DNA of 64,000 nucleotides from NCBI GenBank assembly GCA_002396885.1, contig DGXY01000052.1, positions 53,981-117,980 on the forward strand, in the 5' to 3' direction. Source of the stretch: Akkermansiaceae bacterium UBA5020 (lineage in GTDB: Bacteria > Verrucomicrobiota > Verrucomicrobiia > Verrucomicrobiales > DEV007). The notes beneath the pieces are model-generated. The model was not told the origin of the DNA and did not search any database. It saw only the letters and a list, made by a program, of their open reading frames with translations. The position numbers were made by a program, and so were the translations under genes. Shown one piece after another: positions 1 through 7,903 of this stretch. Within the stretch, counting starts at the first letter, position 1, and each line of letters starts with the position of its first letter.

Positions 1-258
1 AACCAGATCGGCTCCCTCACCGAAACCCTCGACGCGATCGAGCTGGCCAAGGAAAACCGCTACACCGCTGTCATCAGCCACCGGTCCGGTGAGACCGAAG
101 ACAGCACCATCGCCGACATCGCTGTCGCGACGAATGCAGGACAAATCAAGACCGGCTCGATGAGCCGCTCCGACCGGATCGCGAAATACAACCAGCTTCT
201 CCGCATCGAGGAAGAGCTCGGCGACGACGCGATCTACGGCGGCAAGATGCGCGCCTGA
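1..258 (+). CDS. eno: Enolase, C-terminal 85 residues (gene cut by window edge)
   Basis: The frame is open from base 1 and stops at 256-258. It contains the conserved enolase C-terminal sequence with SHRSGETED followed by IADIAVA and GQIKTGS, then the terminal KYNQLLRIEEEL helix. The His/Arg/Ser of SHRSGE contribute to the 2-phosphoglycerate site and the lysine-rich barrel end in known enolases. Enolase interconverts 2-phosphoglycerate and phosphoenolpyruvate in glycolysis in the cytoplasm. Only the last part of the (beta/alpha)8 barrel is present. The FtsB-like gene follows 34 bp downstream on the same strand, an eno-ftsB/divIC order seen in many bacteria. Confidence 0.97.
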   Translation, partial: NQIGSLTETLDAIELAKENRYTAVISHRSGETEDSTIADIAVATNAGQIKTGSMSRSDRIAKYNQLLRIEEELGDDAIYGGKMRA

Positions 259-292
259 TCCGCGGATCGACAGACACCACCCTTCCATCACG

Positions 293-661
293 ATGCGCGA
301 TCCGGATTTCACCGACCAGCCAGAGTTCACCCTGCACGCCTCGACGGCGGCAGCGGCCCCCCGGCCCAGTCTTTGGAAACGGCTCTCGCGCCTGATGGAG
401 GTGGTGATCTACGCCCTCCTCGTCCTCGCCGTGGTGAAGCTCTTCGGCCCCGAGTTGGAGCGCCGCGAGGAACTCGTCGCGGAAAAACAACGTCTCGAGG
501 GGATTCGCGACGAAAAAGAGTCGCAGGCCGTGCGCCTGCGTCAGGAGCATCGCCTCCTCAAGACCGACAAGGATTACCTCGAGACCGTCGCCCGCGACCG
601 CCTCAACCTCCAGCGCGAGGGCGAACACGTCGTTCGCATCGAGCGCGAAGGCGATGAGTGA
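293..661 (+). CDS. FtsB/DivIC-family septum formation initiator
   Basis: A 122-aa single-pass membrane protein. Residues about 1-28 form a cytoplasmic tail, a transmembrane segment follows (about 35-52, VVIYALLVLAVVKLF), then a charged coiled coil (about 53-95) rich in E, R and K, ending in the family-typical DYLETVARDRLNLQREGE. FtsB/DivIC proteins bridge FtsQ/DivIB and FtsL in the divisome and act in the periplasm at the division site. Position directly after eno supports the call. The family is short and poorly conserved, so assignment rests on topology, the ETVARDRL-type tail and context. The start is the first ATG after the eno stop. Confidence 0.85.
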   Translation: MRDPDFTDQPEFTLHASTAAAAPRPSLWKRLSRLMEVVIYALLVLAVVKLFGPELERREELVAEKQRLEGIRDEKESQAVRLRQEHRLLKTDKDYLETVARDRLNLQREGEHVVRIEREGDE

Positions 662-728
662 GACAGGGGGGGGCAGTGGGTCGGCGTCTTTTCACTTCCC
701 GAAAAACGTCCTGAAGCCGAGCTGAGCC

Positions 729-1787
729 TCACGAGGGATAGCTGCCCAGCACCTTCACGAAGGAGCAGTGTTTCTCGAGCTGGCTGATCACATCGGCGAG
801 TTCGGTGTCTTCGCAGTGACCACCGACATCGACGAAGAAATAATACTCCCACGCCCGGCGCTTCGAGGGACGGCTTTCGATCTTCGACATGTTGATCGAG
901 AATTTCTCGAAAGGCTCGAGGGCACGCACGAGGGAGCCCGGTTCGTCTTTCACCGAGAACATCACCGAAGTGCGGTCCTTGCCCGTGGGCGGACAGGTCT
1001 TGTGGCTGATGACGAGAAAACGGGTCGTGTTGTTGGCGAAATCCTGGATCGAGCGCTCGAGCAGATTCAATCCGTAGAGTTCGGCGAGCAGCTCGCCCCC
1101 GAGCACGGCGGCGCCCGGCTCCCTTGCGGCCAATTCGGCAGCAGCGGCGGAACTAGACTTCTCGATCGGCTGGATCTCGCGGAAATTCCGCCCCAACCAG
1201 CCCCGGCACTGCGCGAGGATCTGGGGATGGCTGTAGATCTGGCGAATCTCTTCGCGCGGACAATTCGCCATCAGGTGATTCTCGATCGGCAGCATCACTT
1301 GTCCGTAGATCTTCAGCGGTGAGTCGGCGAAAAGATCGAGGGTATGGGTCACCGCCCCCTCGGTCGAGTTTTCGATCGGCACGACCCCGTAATCGACCAT
1401 GCGGCGCTCCACCTGCTCGAAGACTTCGGCAAAGCCGGGCTGGGGCAGATACTTCACACTGTGGCCAAATTTCCCGATCGCGGCCTGGTGTGTCCAGGTG
1501 CCCGCGGGGCCGAGATAGGCGATCTTCAAATCTTCCTCGAGGGCGAGGGCGGCCGACATGATCTCGCGGTAGATCGCCCGGATCGACTCCTCGGGGAGAC
1601 GCCCGCCCCCACTCTTCGCGACGAGGGACCGGAGGAGTTTTTCCTCGCGCTCGGGAGCGTAGATTTCAAGACCTTCCCGCTTTTTGATCACTCCGATTTC
1701 GTGGACCACGTCGGAACGTTCGTTGAGGAGTCGGATGATCTGGGTGTCGATCGCGTCGATCTGGATGCGCAGGTCTTCGAGGCTCAT
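729..1787 (-). CDS. pheA: Bifunctional chorismate mutase / prephenate dehydratase (P-protein)
   Basis: A 352-aa enzyme converting chorismate through prephenate to phenylpyruvate for phenylalanine synthesis. Residues about 1-88 are an AroQ-type chorismate mutase (RIQIDAIDTQIIRLLNER). The prephenate dehydratase domain starts at YLGPAGTWTHQAA (91-103), continues with VVPIENSTEGAV (136-147) and contains the NNTTRF motif near residue 250 that carries the catalytic threonine. A C-terminal ACT domain (about 270-352) has the ESRP motif typical of phenylalanine-sensing P-proteins, which suggests feedback control by phenylalanine. It is the last gene of a minus-strand run after scpA and scpB, 16 bp after scpB. 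Confidence 0.96.
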   Translation of the reverse strand: MSLEDLRIQIDAIDTQIIRLLNERSDVVHEIGVIKKREGLEIYAPEREEKLLRSLVAKSGGGRLPEESIRAIYREIMSAALALEEDLKIAYLGPAGTWTHQAAIGKFGHSVKYLPQPGFAEVFEQVERRMVDYGVVPIENSTEGAVTHTLDLFADSPLKIYGQVMLPIENHLMANCPREEIRQIYSHPQILAQCRGWLGRNFREIQPIEKSSSAAAAELAAREPGAAVLGGELLAELYGLNLLERSIQDFANNTTRFLVISHKTCPPTGKDRTSVMFSVKDEPGSLVRALEPFEKFSINMSKIESRPSKRRAWEYYFFVDVGGHCEDTELADVISQLEKHCSFVKVLGSYPS

Positions 1788-1803
1788 ATCAAGGTGAAAA
1801 AAC

Positions 1804-2577
1804 TCAGGCTTCCCGCTCTTCGGCGGTCTCGGGAAAAATTTCGGGATCGTCCAGGCCGGTCTCGTCTAGTTCCGGCACTTCTTCCTCCGACCCGGTTTCC
1901 TCGACCGGTTCCTCGGCCGCGGCAAGCTCTGCGGCGGGAGATTCCACCACCTCGGGTTCGTACGCAGCGGGGGCTTCCGCTTTCGACGGTTCGGGTTCGG
2001 GTTCGGCGGTGGGAAGGGGCACGAGGCGCAACTCGGAGGCGTTCGGGAGATCATCGAGCGTCTTCACTCCGAAATGCTCCATGAAATACTCCGTGGTCTC
2101 GTAAAGCATCGGCCGACCCGGGAGATCGGCGCGTCCGCCCGTGCGGATGAGCCGGCGCTCGAGCAGCTTCTGCATTGTGCCATCGACCGAGACGCCGCGC
2201 ACCGCTTCGATATCGGCCTTCGTGATGGGCTGGCGGTAGGCGATCAGGGCGAGCGTCTCCAGAGCCGCGGCACTGAGTTTTTCCGGCCGCATCTCGGGAA
2301 GAAGGGCGCGGATCCATTCTGCGAAATCGGCCCGCGTCACGAAGCGCCAGCCGGTCGCGCCTTCCTGCAGCTCGATCGCCCGGTCCGAGGCCGCGAGCGC
2401 CTCGCCCAATTCGGCAATGGCCGTCTCGACCTCGCCCGTGCCGATCGAGTCCCACGCCCGCGCCTCCGGCGCGAGATGATCATCGGCCGCGCGGCGGATC
2501 GCCTTGGCGATCTCCGCCGCCGTCACCGGCTCCGGCGCCGCATAAATGAGGGCCTCGACGATTTGGATCAGCTGCAT
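1804..2577 (-). CDS. scpB: Segregation and condensation protein B with long acidic tail
   Basis: A kleisin-associated winged-helix protein of the Smc-ScpAB condensin complex, 257 aa from the ATG at 2577 (MQLIQIVEALIYAAPEPV). The ScpB fold covers about 1-180: the EALIYAAPEPVT start, the ALIAYRQPITKADIEAVRG signature and the RTGGRADLPGRPMLYETT wing are all visible. The last about 70 residues are a low-complexity Pro/Glu/Ala acidic tail not found in typical ScpB (about 180-200 aa). An upstream in-frame start at 2640 would add 21 unconserved residues and is not favoured. It lies 85 bp downstream of scpA, the usual partner order. Confidence 0.93.
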   Translation of the reverse strand: MQLIQIVEALIYAAPEPVTAAEIAKAIRRAADDHLAPEARAWDSIGTGEVETAIAELGEALAASDRAIELQEGATGWRFVTRADFAEWIRALLPEMRPEKLSAAALETLALIAYRQPITKADIEAVRGVSVDGTMQKLLERRLIRTGGRADLPGRPMLYETTEYFMEHFGVKTLDDLPNASELRLVPLPTAEPEPEPSKAEAPAAYEPEVVESPAAELAAAEEPVEETGSEEEVPELDETGLDDPEIFPETAEEREA

Positions 2578-2662
2578 GAGTGGTTCTGAACGGGCCGATA
2601 AACTGAACCGGTTTGTAGGATTTGAAAGCGGATTCTGCACCCGCCCGGACTACCCCGCCGCC

Positions 2663-3520
2663 TCAAAACTGGTTCCGGATCATCTCGATCTCCCCGAGAA
2701 TACGTTCCTGCCTCACCCGGAAGTAATTCAGCTTCATCAGCTCGAGCACGGCGAGGAAGGTGACGATCATCTCGTGTTTCGTCGTCGCTCCCTGAAAGAG
2801 GGCGGTGAAGGGCATCGAGCCGCCCGGCGGAATCAGGCCGAGGAGATGATCGATCTTGTCGCCAACGGTGTATTGATCGTCCACGATCTCGCCGAGGCCC
2901 TCGTCATTGAAGCGGTCGAGGATATTCTGAAAGGCGCGGATGAGGTCGAAGATGCTGAGCCCGTCGTCGAGGGGCCGCTCTTCATCGCCGGCCGCGACGA
3001 TCTTGTCGGGCTTGTGGGAAAAATGCTTTTGCTGGTTCGCCTCACGCTCCCCGAGCTTGCGAGCCGCTTCCTTGAATTTCTTATACTCGATGAGCTGGCG
3101 GATGAGGTCCCAGCGCGGATCCTCCTCGTCGGCATCCTCCTCAGGCGGCTGGACGTGCTTGGGCAGCATCATCCGGCTCTTGATGTAGCAGAGGTTCGCC
3201 GCCATCACGAGGAACTCGCCGGCGAGGCCGATGTTCAGCAGTTTGAAAGTGTCGAGATACGACATGTACTGCTTCGTGATCCGCTCGATGGGAATGTCGT
3301 AGATGTCGATCTCTTCCTTTTTGATGAGGTAGAGAAGGAGGTCCATGGGACCCTCGAAGATGTCGAGCTCGACCTTGTAGGGATTCTCGACGAAGTCGTC
3401 AGGATCAAAGGTGCCGGTCCGCTCCTCCTCAGGCACGACCGGGGTGACCGGAGCGGCAACCGCATCAGGGGTGGACCCGGACTCGGGGACGGTTTCGGGA
3501 GCTGGATCGGGTTCGGTCAC
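2663..3520 (-). CDS. scpA: Segregation and condensation protein A (kleisin)
   Basis: A 285-aa kleisin that bridges the heads of an SMC dimer with ScpB, needed for chromosome compaction and segregation. A Pro/Glu/Thr-rich leader of about 45 residues precedes the conserved N-terminal kleisin block (VELDIFEGPMDLLLYLIKKE), followed by EIDIYDIPI and the AANLCYIKSRMMLP helix. The C-terminal winged helix includes TFLAVLELMKLN and ends in EMIRNQF. Length matches the family (about 250-290 aa). It is the first gene of the minus-strand scpA-scpB-pheA cluster. Confidence 0.95.
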   Translation of the reverse strand: MTEPDPAPETVPESGSTPDAVAAPVTPVVPEEERTGTFDPDDFVENPYKVELDIFEGPMDLLLYLIKKEEIDIYDIPIERITKQYMSYLDTFKLLNIGLAGEFLVMAANLCYIKSRMMLPKHVQPPEEDADEEDPRWDLIRQLIEYKKFKEAARKLGEREANQQKHFSHKPDKIVAAGDEERPLDDGLSIFDLIRAFQNILDRFNDEGLGEIVDDQYTVGDKIDHLLGLIPPGGSMPFTALFQGATTKHEMIVTFLAVLELMKLNYFRVRQERILGEIEMIRNQF

Positions 3521-3674
3521 GGCAATGGGCGAAAGAGATCCTCAGCAAAGCCGCAGCGTCGGCCCTTTGCAAGAAGGGTCTCCTCCCGGCGCGGGATAAT
3601 TTGGACAGGAAGCGTCCTGCGTCATAAGCGGGAAATTCGCTCGCCCTCGCGCAAGGACCGCGAGGGCAACCGGC

Positions 3675-3833
3675 GCGCGGGCTTACTTGGGGCTGCTACG
3701 CCTTGACGTCCCTGAGCGCTGGGCACTCGTCGCAGGGATCGTCATCATCGTGGCTTTTCGCCTCGCCGCAATCCGGTGGAATTGGACCCTGCCCGCCGTC
3801 CGCGAGGTGACAGGCAAAGGTCCGAAACCGTGA
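3675..3833 (+). pseudogene. Decayed 3' fragment of a TRIC-type (trimeric intracellular cation channel, UPF0126) membrane protein gene
   Basis: The 322-bp gap between scpA and ccsA has no intact gene. One plus-strand frame, open from about 3600, reads YLGLLRLDVPERWALVAG, then IVIIVAFRLAAIRWNWTLP, and stops at 3831-3833. The hydrophobic helix followed by FRLAAIRWNWTLP strongly resembles the last helix and C-terminus of TRIC/YadS-family proteins. No upstream start codon, no N-terminal part and no glycine-rich first repeat are present, so this looks like a gene tail left after a deletion. Recognition is from memory of the family signature. The rest of the gap (3521-3674) shows nothing I can name. 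Confidence 0.5.
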
Positions 3834-3842
3834 TCACGGGGA

Positions 3843-5891
3843 TCACGCAGTGGCTTCCTCGCCAGTGGGAAACTTGACTTTTCGGGAGGCCCTTTCTCCG
3901 CGCTCCTTGAGCCAGAGCACGGCGCCCATGGCCATGAAGACCCCGAGAACCATCCACGATGTATAAAGGGCTCCCCAGACGCCCTCGGTGAAGCCATAGC
4001 TGTGGAGGCCGACGCCGAGATTGTTCACGCCCCACCAGCTGAAGGTGGTGATGATGGCGAGGACGAGGCTCTGAACGTGGACGCCGATCTCGCGGATCCA
4101 GCCGGCCATGCGCCCGTGGAGGATGACGAGGGTCCATAGGCAGATCATGAGGGCCCCGTTTTCCTTCGGGTCCCACCCCCAGAAACGGCCCCAGCTGTAA
4201 TTCGCCCAGATCCCCCCAAGGACGGTGCCGACGAGGGAGAAGAAGAGGCAGAAGCAGATCACACCGTAGTTCATGCGTGTCAGCGTGCGGTAGAAATCCG
4301 GATTCGAGCTCTTACGGAACAGGGCGAAAAAGCGGCCTGAGAGATAGATCACCCCGATGATCGCGGCAACGAGCCCGGCGGCATAGCCGATGTTGATGAT
4401 CGTCACGTGGGTGGCGAGCCAGAAGTTCGTGTCGAGCACGGCGACGAGTTGGGTGATCGTGTCGGTCGCCTCCTTCGCCTCGTATTTCATCGAGAGGAAC
4501 ATGCCGAGGACACCCGAGACGACGGCAACGAGGGTGCCGACGCCAATGCGGGTGAAATACTCGATGACCAGCCCGAGAAGCACCGCAGTCCCCGTGATGA
4601 AGAGGACGGTATCATAGAGATTCGTGATGGGCGGCCGCTCGCGGATGATGGAGCGCAGGGTGATGCCGTAGACATCGAGGACGAGTCCGACCAAGGTGAT
4701 CAATCCGGCGACGAGAAGAAGCGTCTTGCCGACCTTGCTGCCCGGCGTCAACCAGCTGAAGGCCATCACGACGAAGGCGAAGACAAAACTTACGAGCGAA
4801 TAGTAGAACCATTTACCACGGTAAAGCTGGATCTCGAGCTTCGAGTGTTTGCCCTCGCCGCGTGCCTCCGCCATCGCATGTTGTTTGACCGAGAAGGCCT
4901 CGAGAGCGGCGAGGAAGGCGGGCTCGCCCTCCCCTTGTGCTTTGACGAGGGCACTGATGCCTCCGAGCTGCTCCTTCACCCAAGGGCGCTTCTCTTTTGA
5001 GGCAAGACCTGCGAGCATGAGATCACTGGCAGAGACCCAGACTTCGTCCGCGGGATCCTGGGGCGGGAAAAAGTTCATCCCCCGTGCCGAATTGGCGTGG
5101 AAGAAGAAAAGGCGCAGAGCACCGGAGAACATGCGCTCTTCCTCGGTGGCGCCGGGCTGCTGACGGACCGTCTGGACGAGCTGGTCGAGCGTCATCTCGG
5201 GCATCTTTTCCATCATCTCGACGGTGTCGAGCCGCTTGGCGAGTTCGTTGAGTTCGGGTGGAAGGATGTTGCCGTTCACGAGCAGCTCCCCCTTCTTCGC
5301 GAAGCCGAACTGGCCGACAAGGTATTCGAAAGAGCTGATGTTGCGACCGAGGGTGAGGATCATGCCCTCGATGCGGTCGAGTTCGAATTCGGGATCCTTT
5401 TCACTCTTCTCATGCTGATCCTGCTTCTCGGCATACTGGGCGCTCAGTTCGGCAAGCTTCGCGCGACCGGGGAGGAGTTCGTTGTAGGAGTAGCGGTCAC
5501 GCTTCGACTTCGGCGAGACGCCGATCTGGACGACGGCTTCGGAATCGTCGATCACGAAGACGGGAAGGTCCTTCGCGATCTCACCGCGGAAGAGCACGTC
5601 GAGGAACCACGCGGCGTAGTGCAGCCGGTGCGGCTCGCCGTCCTGCGTCTCGAAGGAGACCGACGACTTGCCCAAGAACTGGAGCAGGGTGAAGCGCGCG
5701 ACGGTGTAGACGGGCTTCACCCGCCCGTCCTGCTGCACGAGGAGGTTCTCGAAGGCGTGGACGGTCTCATCCTGCCAGGGGACGTAGTTTTGCAGGGCAC
5801 TCTTGGGAAGCTCGCGGGCCTCGGCAAGCGATCCGGAGCCGACCAGGAGAGCGAAAACGCCCCAGAAAAGGAAGTGGAGGGATGATCTCAT
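3843..5891 (-). CDS. ccsA: Cytochrome c biogenesis protein CcsA-like (System II) with long N-terminal periplasmic domain
   Basis: A 682-aa member of the CcmC/CcmF/CcsA heme-handling family. The start at 5891 (MRSSLHFLFWGVFALLVG, a signal peptide) is chosen because its ATG overlaps the resB stop by 4 bp (ATGA). Residues about 25-350 form a hydrophilic region not found in ordinary CcsA (about 300 aa). The membrane domain begins near residue 355 and includes the tryptophan-rich WWD-type motif WGWDPKENG at about 571-579, which binds heme for export, plus FSWWGVNNLG near 617. With ResB it should form the heme delivery and ligation complex for periplasmic c-type cytochromes. It is the last gene of an operon running from 9931 down. 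Confidence 0.92.
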   Translation of the reverse strand: MRSSLHFLFWGVFALLVGSGSLAEARELPKSALQNYVPWQDETVHAFENLLVQQDGRVKPVYTVARFTLLQFLGKSSVSFETQDGEPHRLHYAAWFLDVLFRGEIAKDLPVFVIDDSEAVVQIGVSPKSKRDRYSYNELLPGRAKLAELSAQYAEKQDQHEKSEKDPEFELDRIEGMILTLGRNISSFEYLVGQFGFAKKGELLVNGNILPPELNELAKRLDTVEMMEKMPEMTLDQLVQTVRQQPGATEEERMFSGALRLFFFHANSARGMNFFPPQDPADEVWVSASDLMLAGLASKEKRPWVKEQLGGISALVKAQGEGEPAFLAALEAFSVKQHAMAEARGEGKHSKLEIQLYRGKWFYYSLVSFVFAFVVMAFSWLTPGSKVGKTLLLVAGLITLVGLVLDVYGITLRSIIRERPPITNLYDTVLFITGTAVLLGLVIEYFTRIGVGTLVAVVSGVLGMFLSMKYEAKEATDTITQLVAVLDTNFWLATHVTIINIGYAAGLVAAIIGVIYLSGRFFALFRKSSNPDFYRTLTRMNYGVICFCLFFSLVGTVLGGIWANYSWGRFWGWDPKENGALMICLWTLVILHGRMAGWIREIGVHVQSLVLAIITTFSWWGVNNLGVGLHSYGFTEGVWGALYTSWMVLGVFMAMGAVLWLKERGERASRKVKFPTGEEATA

Positions 5892-7144
5892 AGGGAGGCC
5901 GGGGTTTTGGCGTGACGTTGACGGGAGCGGGTCGTGAAATTGACCAGCATGATGAGGAAGTGCACTCCGAGTCCGACGCCGGTCACGATCAAGGAGTAGA
6001 GCGGCCACTGGTCGGCGGGGTTGTTGGCCACGGCGAACTGCGAGAACATTTCGTCGCCCGGCTGCGAACCGGAGGGCCCGAAGGACTCCTGGAAGAAGGT
6101 GAAGCCCGCGTGGCGCATCGGCTCGTTCATCTTGATCTCGAGGGGTTTCTCGGGCTGCCCTTCCTCAAATCGCGTGACGCGGCTCTCGTAGTTCCGAGCG
6201 GTCATGATGCCGGGGTGGCGTTCGAAAATGAACTCGTCGAGCTTCACGGTGAAGGGGACGGTCCAGGATTTCTTCATCAGGATAGCCCCGTAGAGTTGGT
6301 CGCCGATCTTGAAGGTGAAGGGCATGGGCTTCTCGCGGGGGTCAAATCGGTAGGATCCAGCCCAAAGCATGGCCTCGATCGGAGCCCCTCCGTCACGTGG
6401 CCGGATTTCCAAGAAACACCCCGGAAGGTTTTGCTCGGCCTCTTTCGAAGGCTTCTGAGGGGAAAGCTTGAAGCCGTCGATCTCCTTGCCGGTCACTCCT
6501 GCGGCCATTGGTGCCGAGGTCGGAATGGGGGTAGCGTTCGGTGAATACCCGTTGATGACAACGTCGAAGGGCAAGGACTCGGCATGGATGATGCGCTGCT
6601 CGTCCGACCGCATCGTCTCGAGATTCTCCGCCGGATAGATCCACGCCTTTTCCGCGACACCATCTTTTGAAAGGGGCAGGATCTCGAGCTGCCATTCGCG
6701 GTAGCTCTCGACGCGGTTGCTCGACATGCCGGGGTAAAGCGCCATGTAGCCATCGGTGGAGAAAGCCCAAGTCACGAAGCCTCCAGCGAGGAGCATGAGC
6801 ATGCCAATATGGGAAATGAGAAGCCCGGCACCCTTCCAGCGTTTCCTCACCTTCACGATGGCCCCGAGAGTCATGTTGAGAAACAGCACGATCATGAGGA
6901 TCAGGCCGCCAGGCAGGACCACGGGGACCCCGAAAATCTTGTCGGTGAAAAAGAACGAGTGGAAATACTTCTCCTTCGCCGCATGCAGGCCATGCTCGAC
7001 TTGGCCGAGGGTGCCTAACAAAGTTACCACGGTCATGAGGACGAGCACGACGGTGGCGAGCTTGAAGGAGGTGAAGAATCGATAAAAGTGCCGCGGCCAA
7101 TTCTGCGGTGACCAATCGATCTTCTGGGAGGAGGGGGTTGCCAT
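5888..7144 (-). CDS. resB: ResB-like cytochrome c biogenesis protein (System II)
   Basis: A 418-aa polytopic membrane protein. An N-terminal helix pair lies at about 27-50 (FKLATVVLVLMTVVTLLGTL), a second pair at about 80-130 (LILMIVLFLNMTLGAIV and ISHIGMLMLLAGGFVTWAF), then a large periplasmic domain and a final helix near 385-405. The SHIGML segment carries a conserved ResB histidine. ResB works with CcsA to bring heme to apocytochromes. The gene sits 13 bp downstream of a lipoprotein gene and overlaps ccsA by 4 bp, implying translational coupling. Confidence 0.92.
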   Translation of the reverse strand: MATPSSQKIDWSPQNWPRHFYRFFTSFKLATVVLVLMTVVTLLGTLGQVEHGLHAAKEKYFHSFFFTDKIFGVPVVLPGGLILMIVLFLNMTLGAIVKVRKRWKGAGLLISHIGMLMLLAGGFVTWAFSTDGYMALYPGMSSNRVESYREWQLEILPLSKDGVAEKAWIYPAENLETMRSDEQRIIHAESLPFDVVINGYSPNATPIPTSAPMAAGVTGKEIDGFKLSPQKPSKEAEQNLPGCFLEIRPRDGGAPIEAMLWAGSYRFDPREKPMPFTFKIGDQLYGAILMKKSWTVPFTVKLDEFIFERHPGIMTARNYESRVTRFEEGQPEKPLEIKMNEPMRHAGFTFFQESFGPSGSQPGDEMFSQFAVANNPADQWPLYSLIVTGVGLGVHFLIMLVNFTTRSRQRHAKTPASL

Positions 7145-7157
7145 GATCGGGTCGGAA

Positions 7158-7805
7158 TCAGTTGGTGTTGACGGTAAGGGAGTTGATGAACTGATCGAAG
7201 GCGGCGCTGTTCTGCTCGACGAGTGCCTTCGGTCCGGTCATTTTCACGAAGACGGCGCCGGCCTCAACCGAGACGATAAGGCCCATTAGCCGGTAGTCGG
7301 GGAAGCTCTGGTCGCTCCCCATGCCAGGCGAGAAACTGCCGTCGACCGAGACAAAGCGGGCCGGCTGGCCGAAGAGCGGACGGGTCGGGAGAGCCGCCAC
7401 TTCTTCTTCGGTGAGGGGGGCGGCAGCCATTTGACCGCGCCAGCGGTTCACGTTGGCGGCAAGCCCCCCGCCCGCACCGGGGAGGCGGGCCACGTAGCAC
7501 TCCCCTTCCCCCTTCGGGCCAAAGGTGAAGTTGATGTCGCGCATCGTCGAACCGGGTTTTTCGGTCCAGCCCTCGGGGGTGTCGTAGACGAGACCTTCGG
7601 AGGCCCCGCCGGAAGCCTCGGCCGACTCCGCGGAAGGCTGCGAGGAATAGCGGAACCGGTCCATGCTCGTCTCGACGATTCGGAAACTCTTCTCCGATTC
7701 GGAGAGCGAGCGCTCGACGAGACCGGGAGTGTCCTCCCCGCCGCAAGAGGCAAGGATGAGAGCGACAAGGGGGAAGGTCACGAAGGGGGCCGGAGGACGC
7801 GTCAT
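7158..7805 (-). CDS. Predicted lipoprotein of unknown function
   Basis: A 215-aa exported protein. The start at 7805 gives MTRPPAPFVTFPLVALILAS followed by Cys21, a clean type II signal peptide with lipobox, so this start is preferred to an in-frame upstream one at 7898. The mature part has a short linker, then a domain containing TPEGWTEKPGSTMRDINFTF and GGGLAANVNRWRGQM, resembling proteins that pair a predicted substrate-binding pocket with cytochrome operons; I cannot name the family. It sits between the cytochrome/LRR gene and resB-ccsA, so a role near the cytochrome c assembly or electron transport chain is inferred from position only. Confidence 0.8.
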   Translation of the reverse strand: MTRPPAPFVTFPLVALILASCGGEDTPGLVERSLSESEKSFRIVETSMDRFRYSSQPSAESAEASGGASEGLVYDTPEGWTEKPGSTMRDINFTFGPKGEGECYVARLPGAGGGLAANVNRWRGQMAAAPLTEEEVAALPTRPLFGQPARFVSVDGSFSPGMGSDQSFPDYRLMGLIVSVEAGAVFVKMTGPKALVEQNSAAFDQFINSLTVNTN

Positions 7806-7903
7806 GGGGAGAGTTGCTGGAGGATTACGACGCCAACAAGGGCGAGAGCGCTCAAAATCACCCTTAATAAAATTGGGCGAACGAAAGAAAACGGCCAAAA
7901 GGC

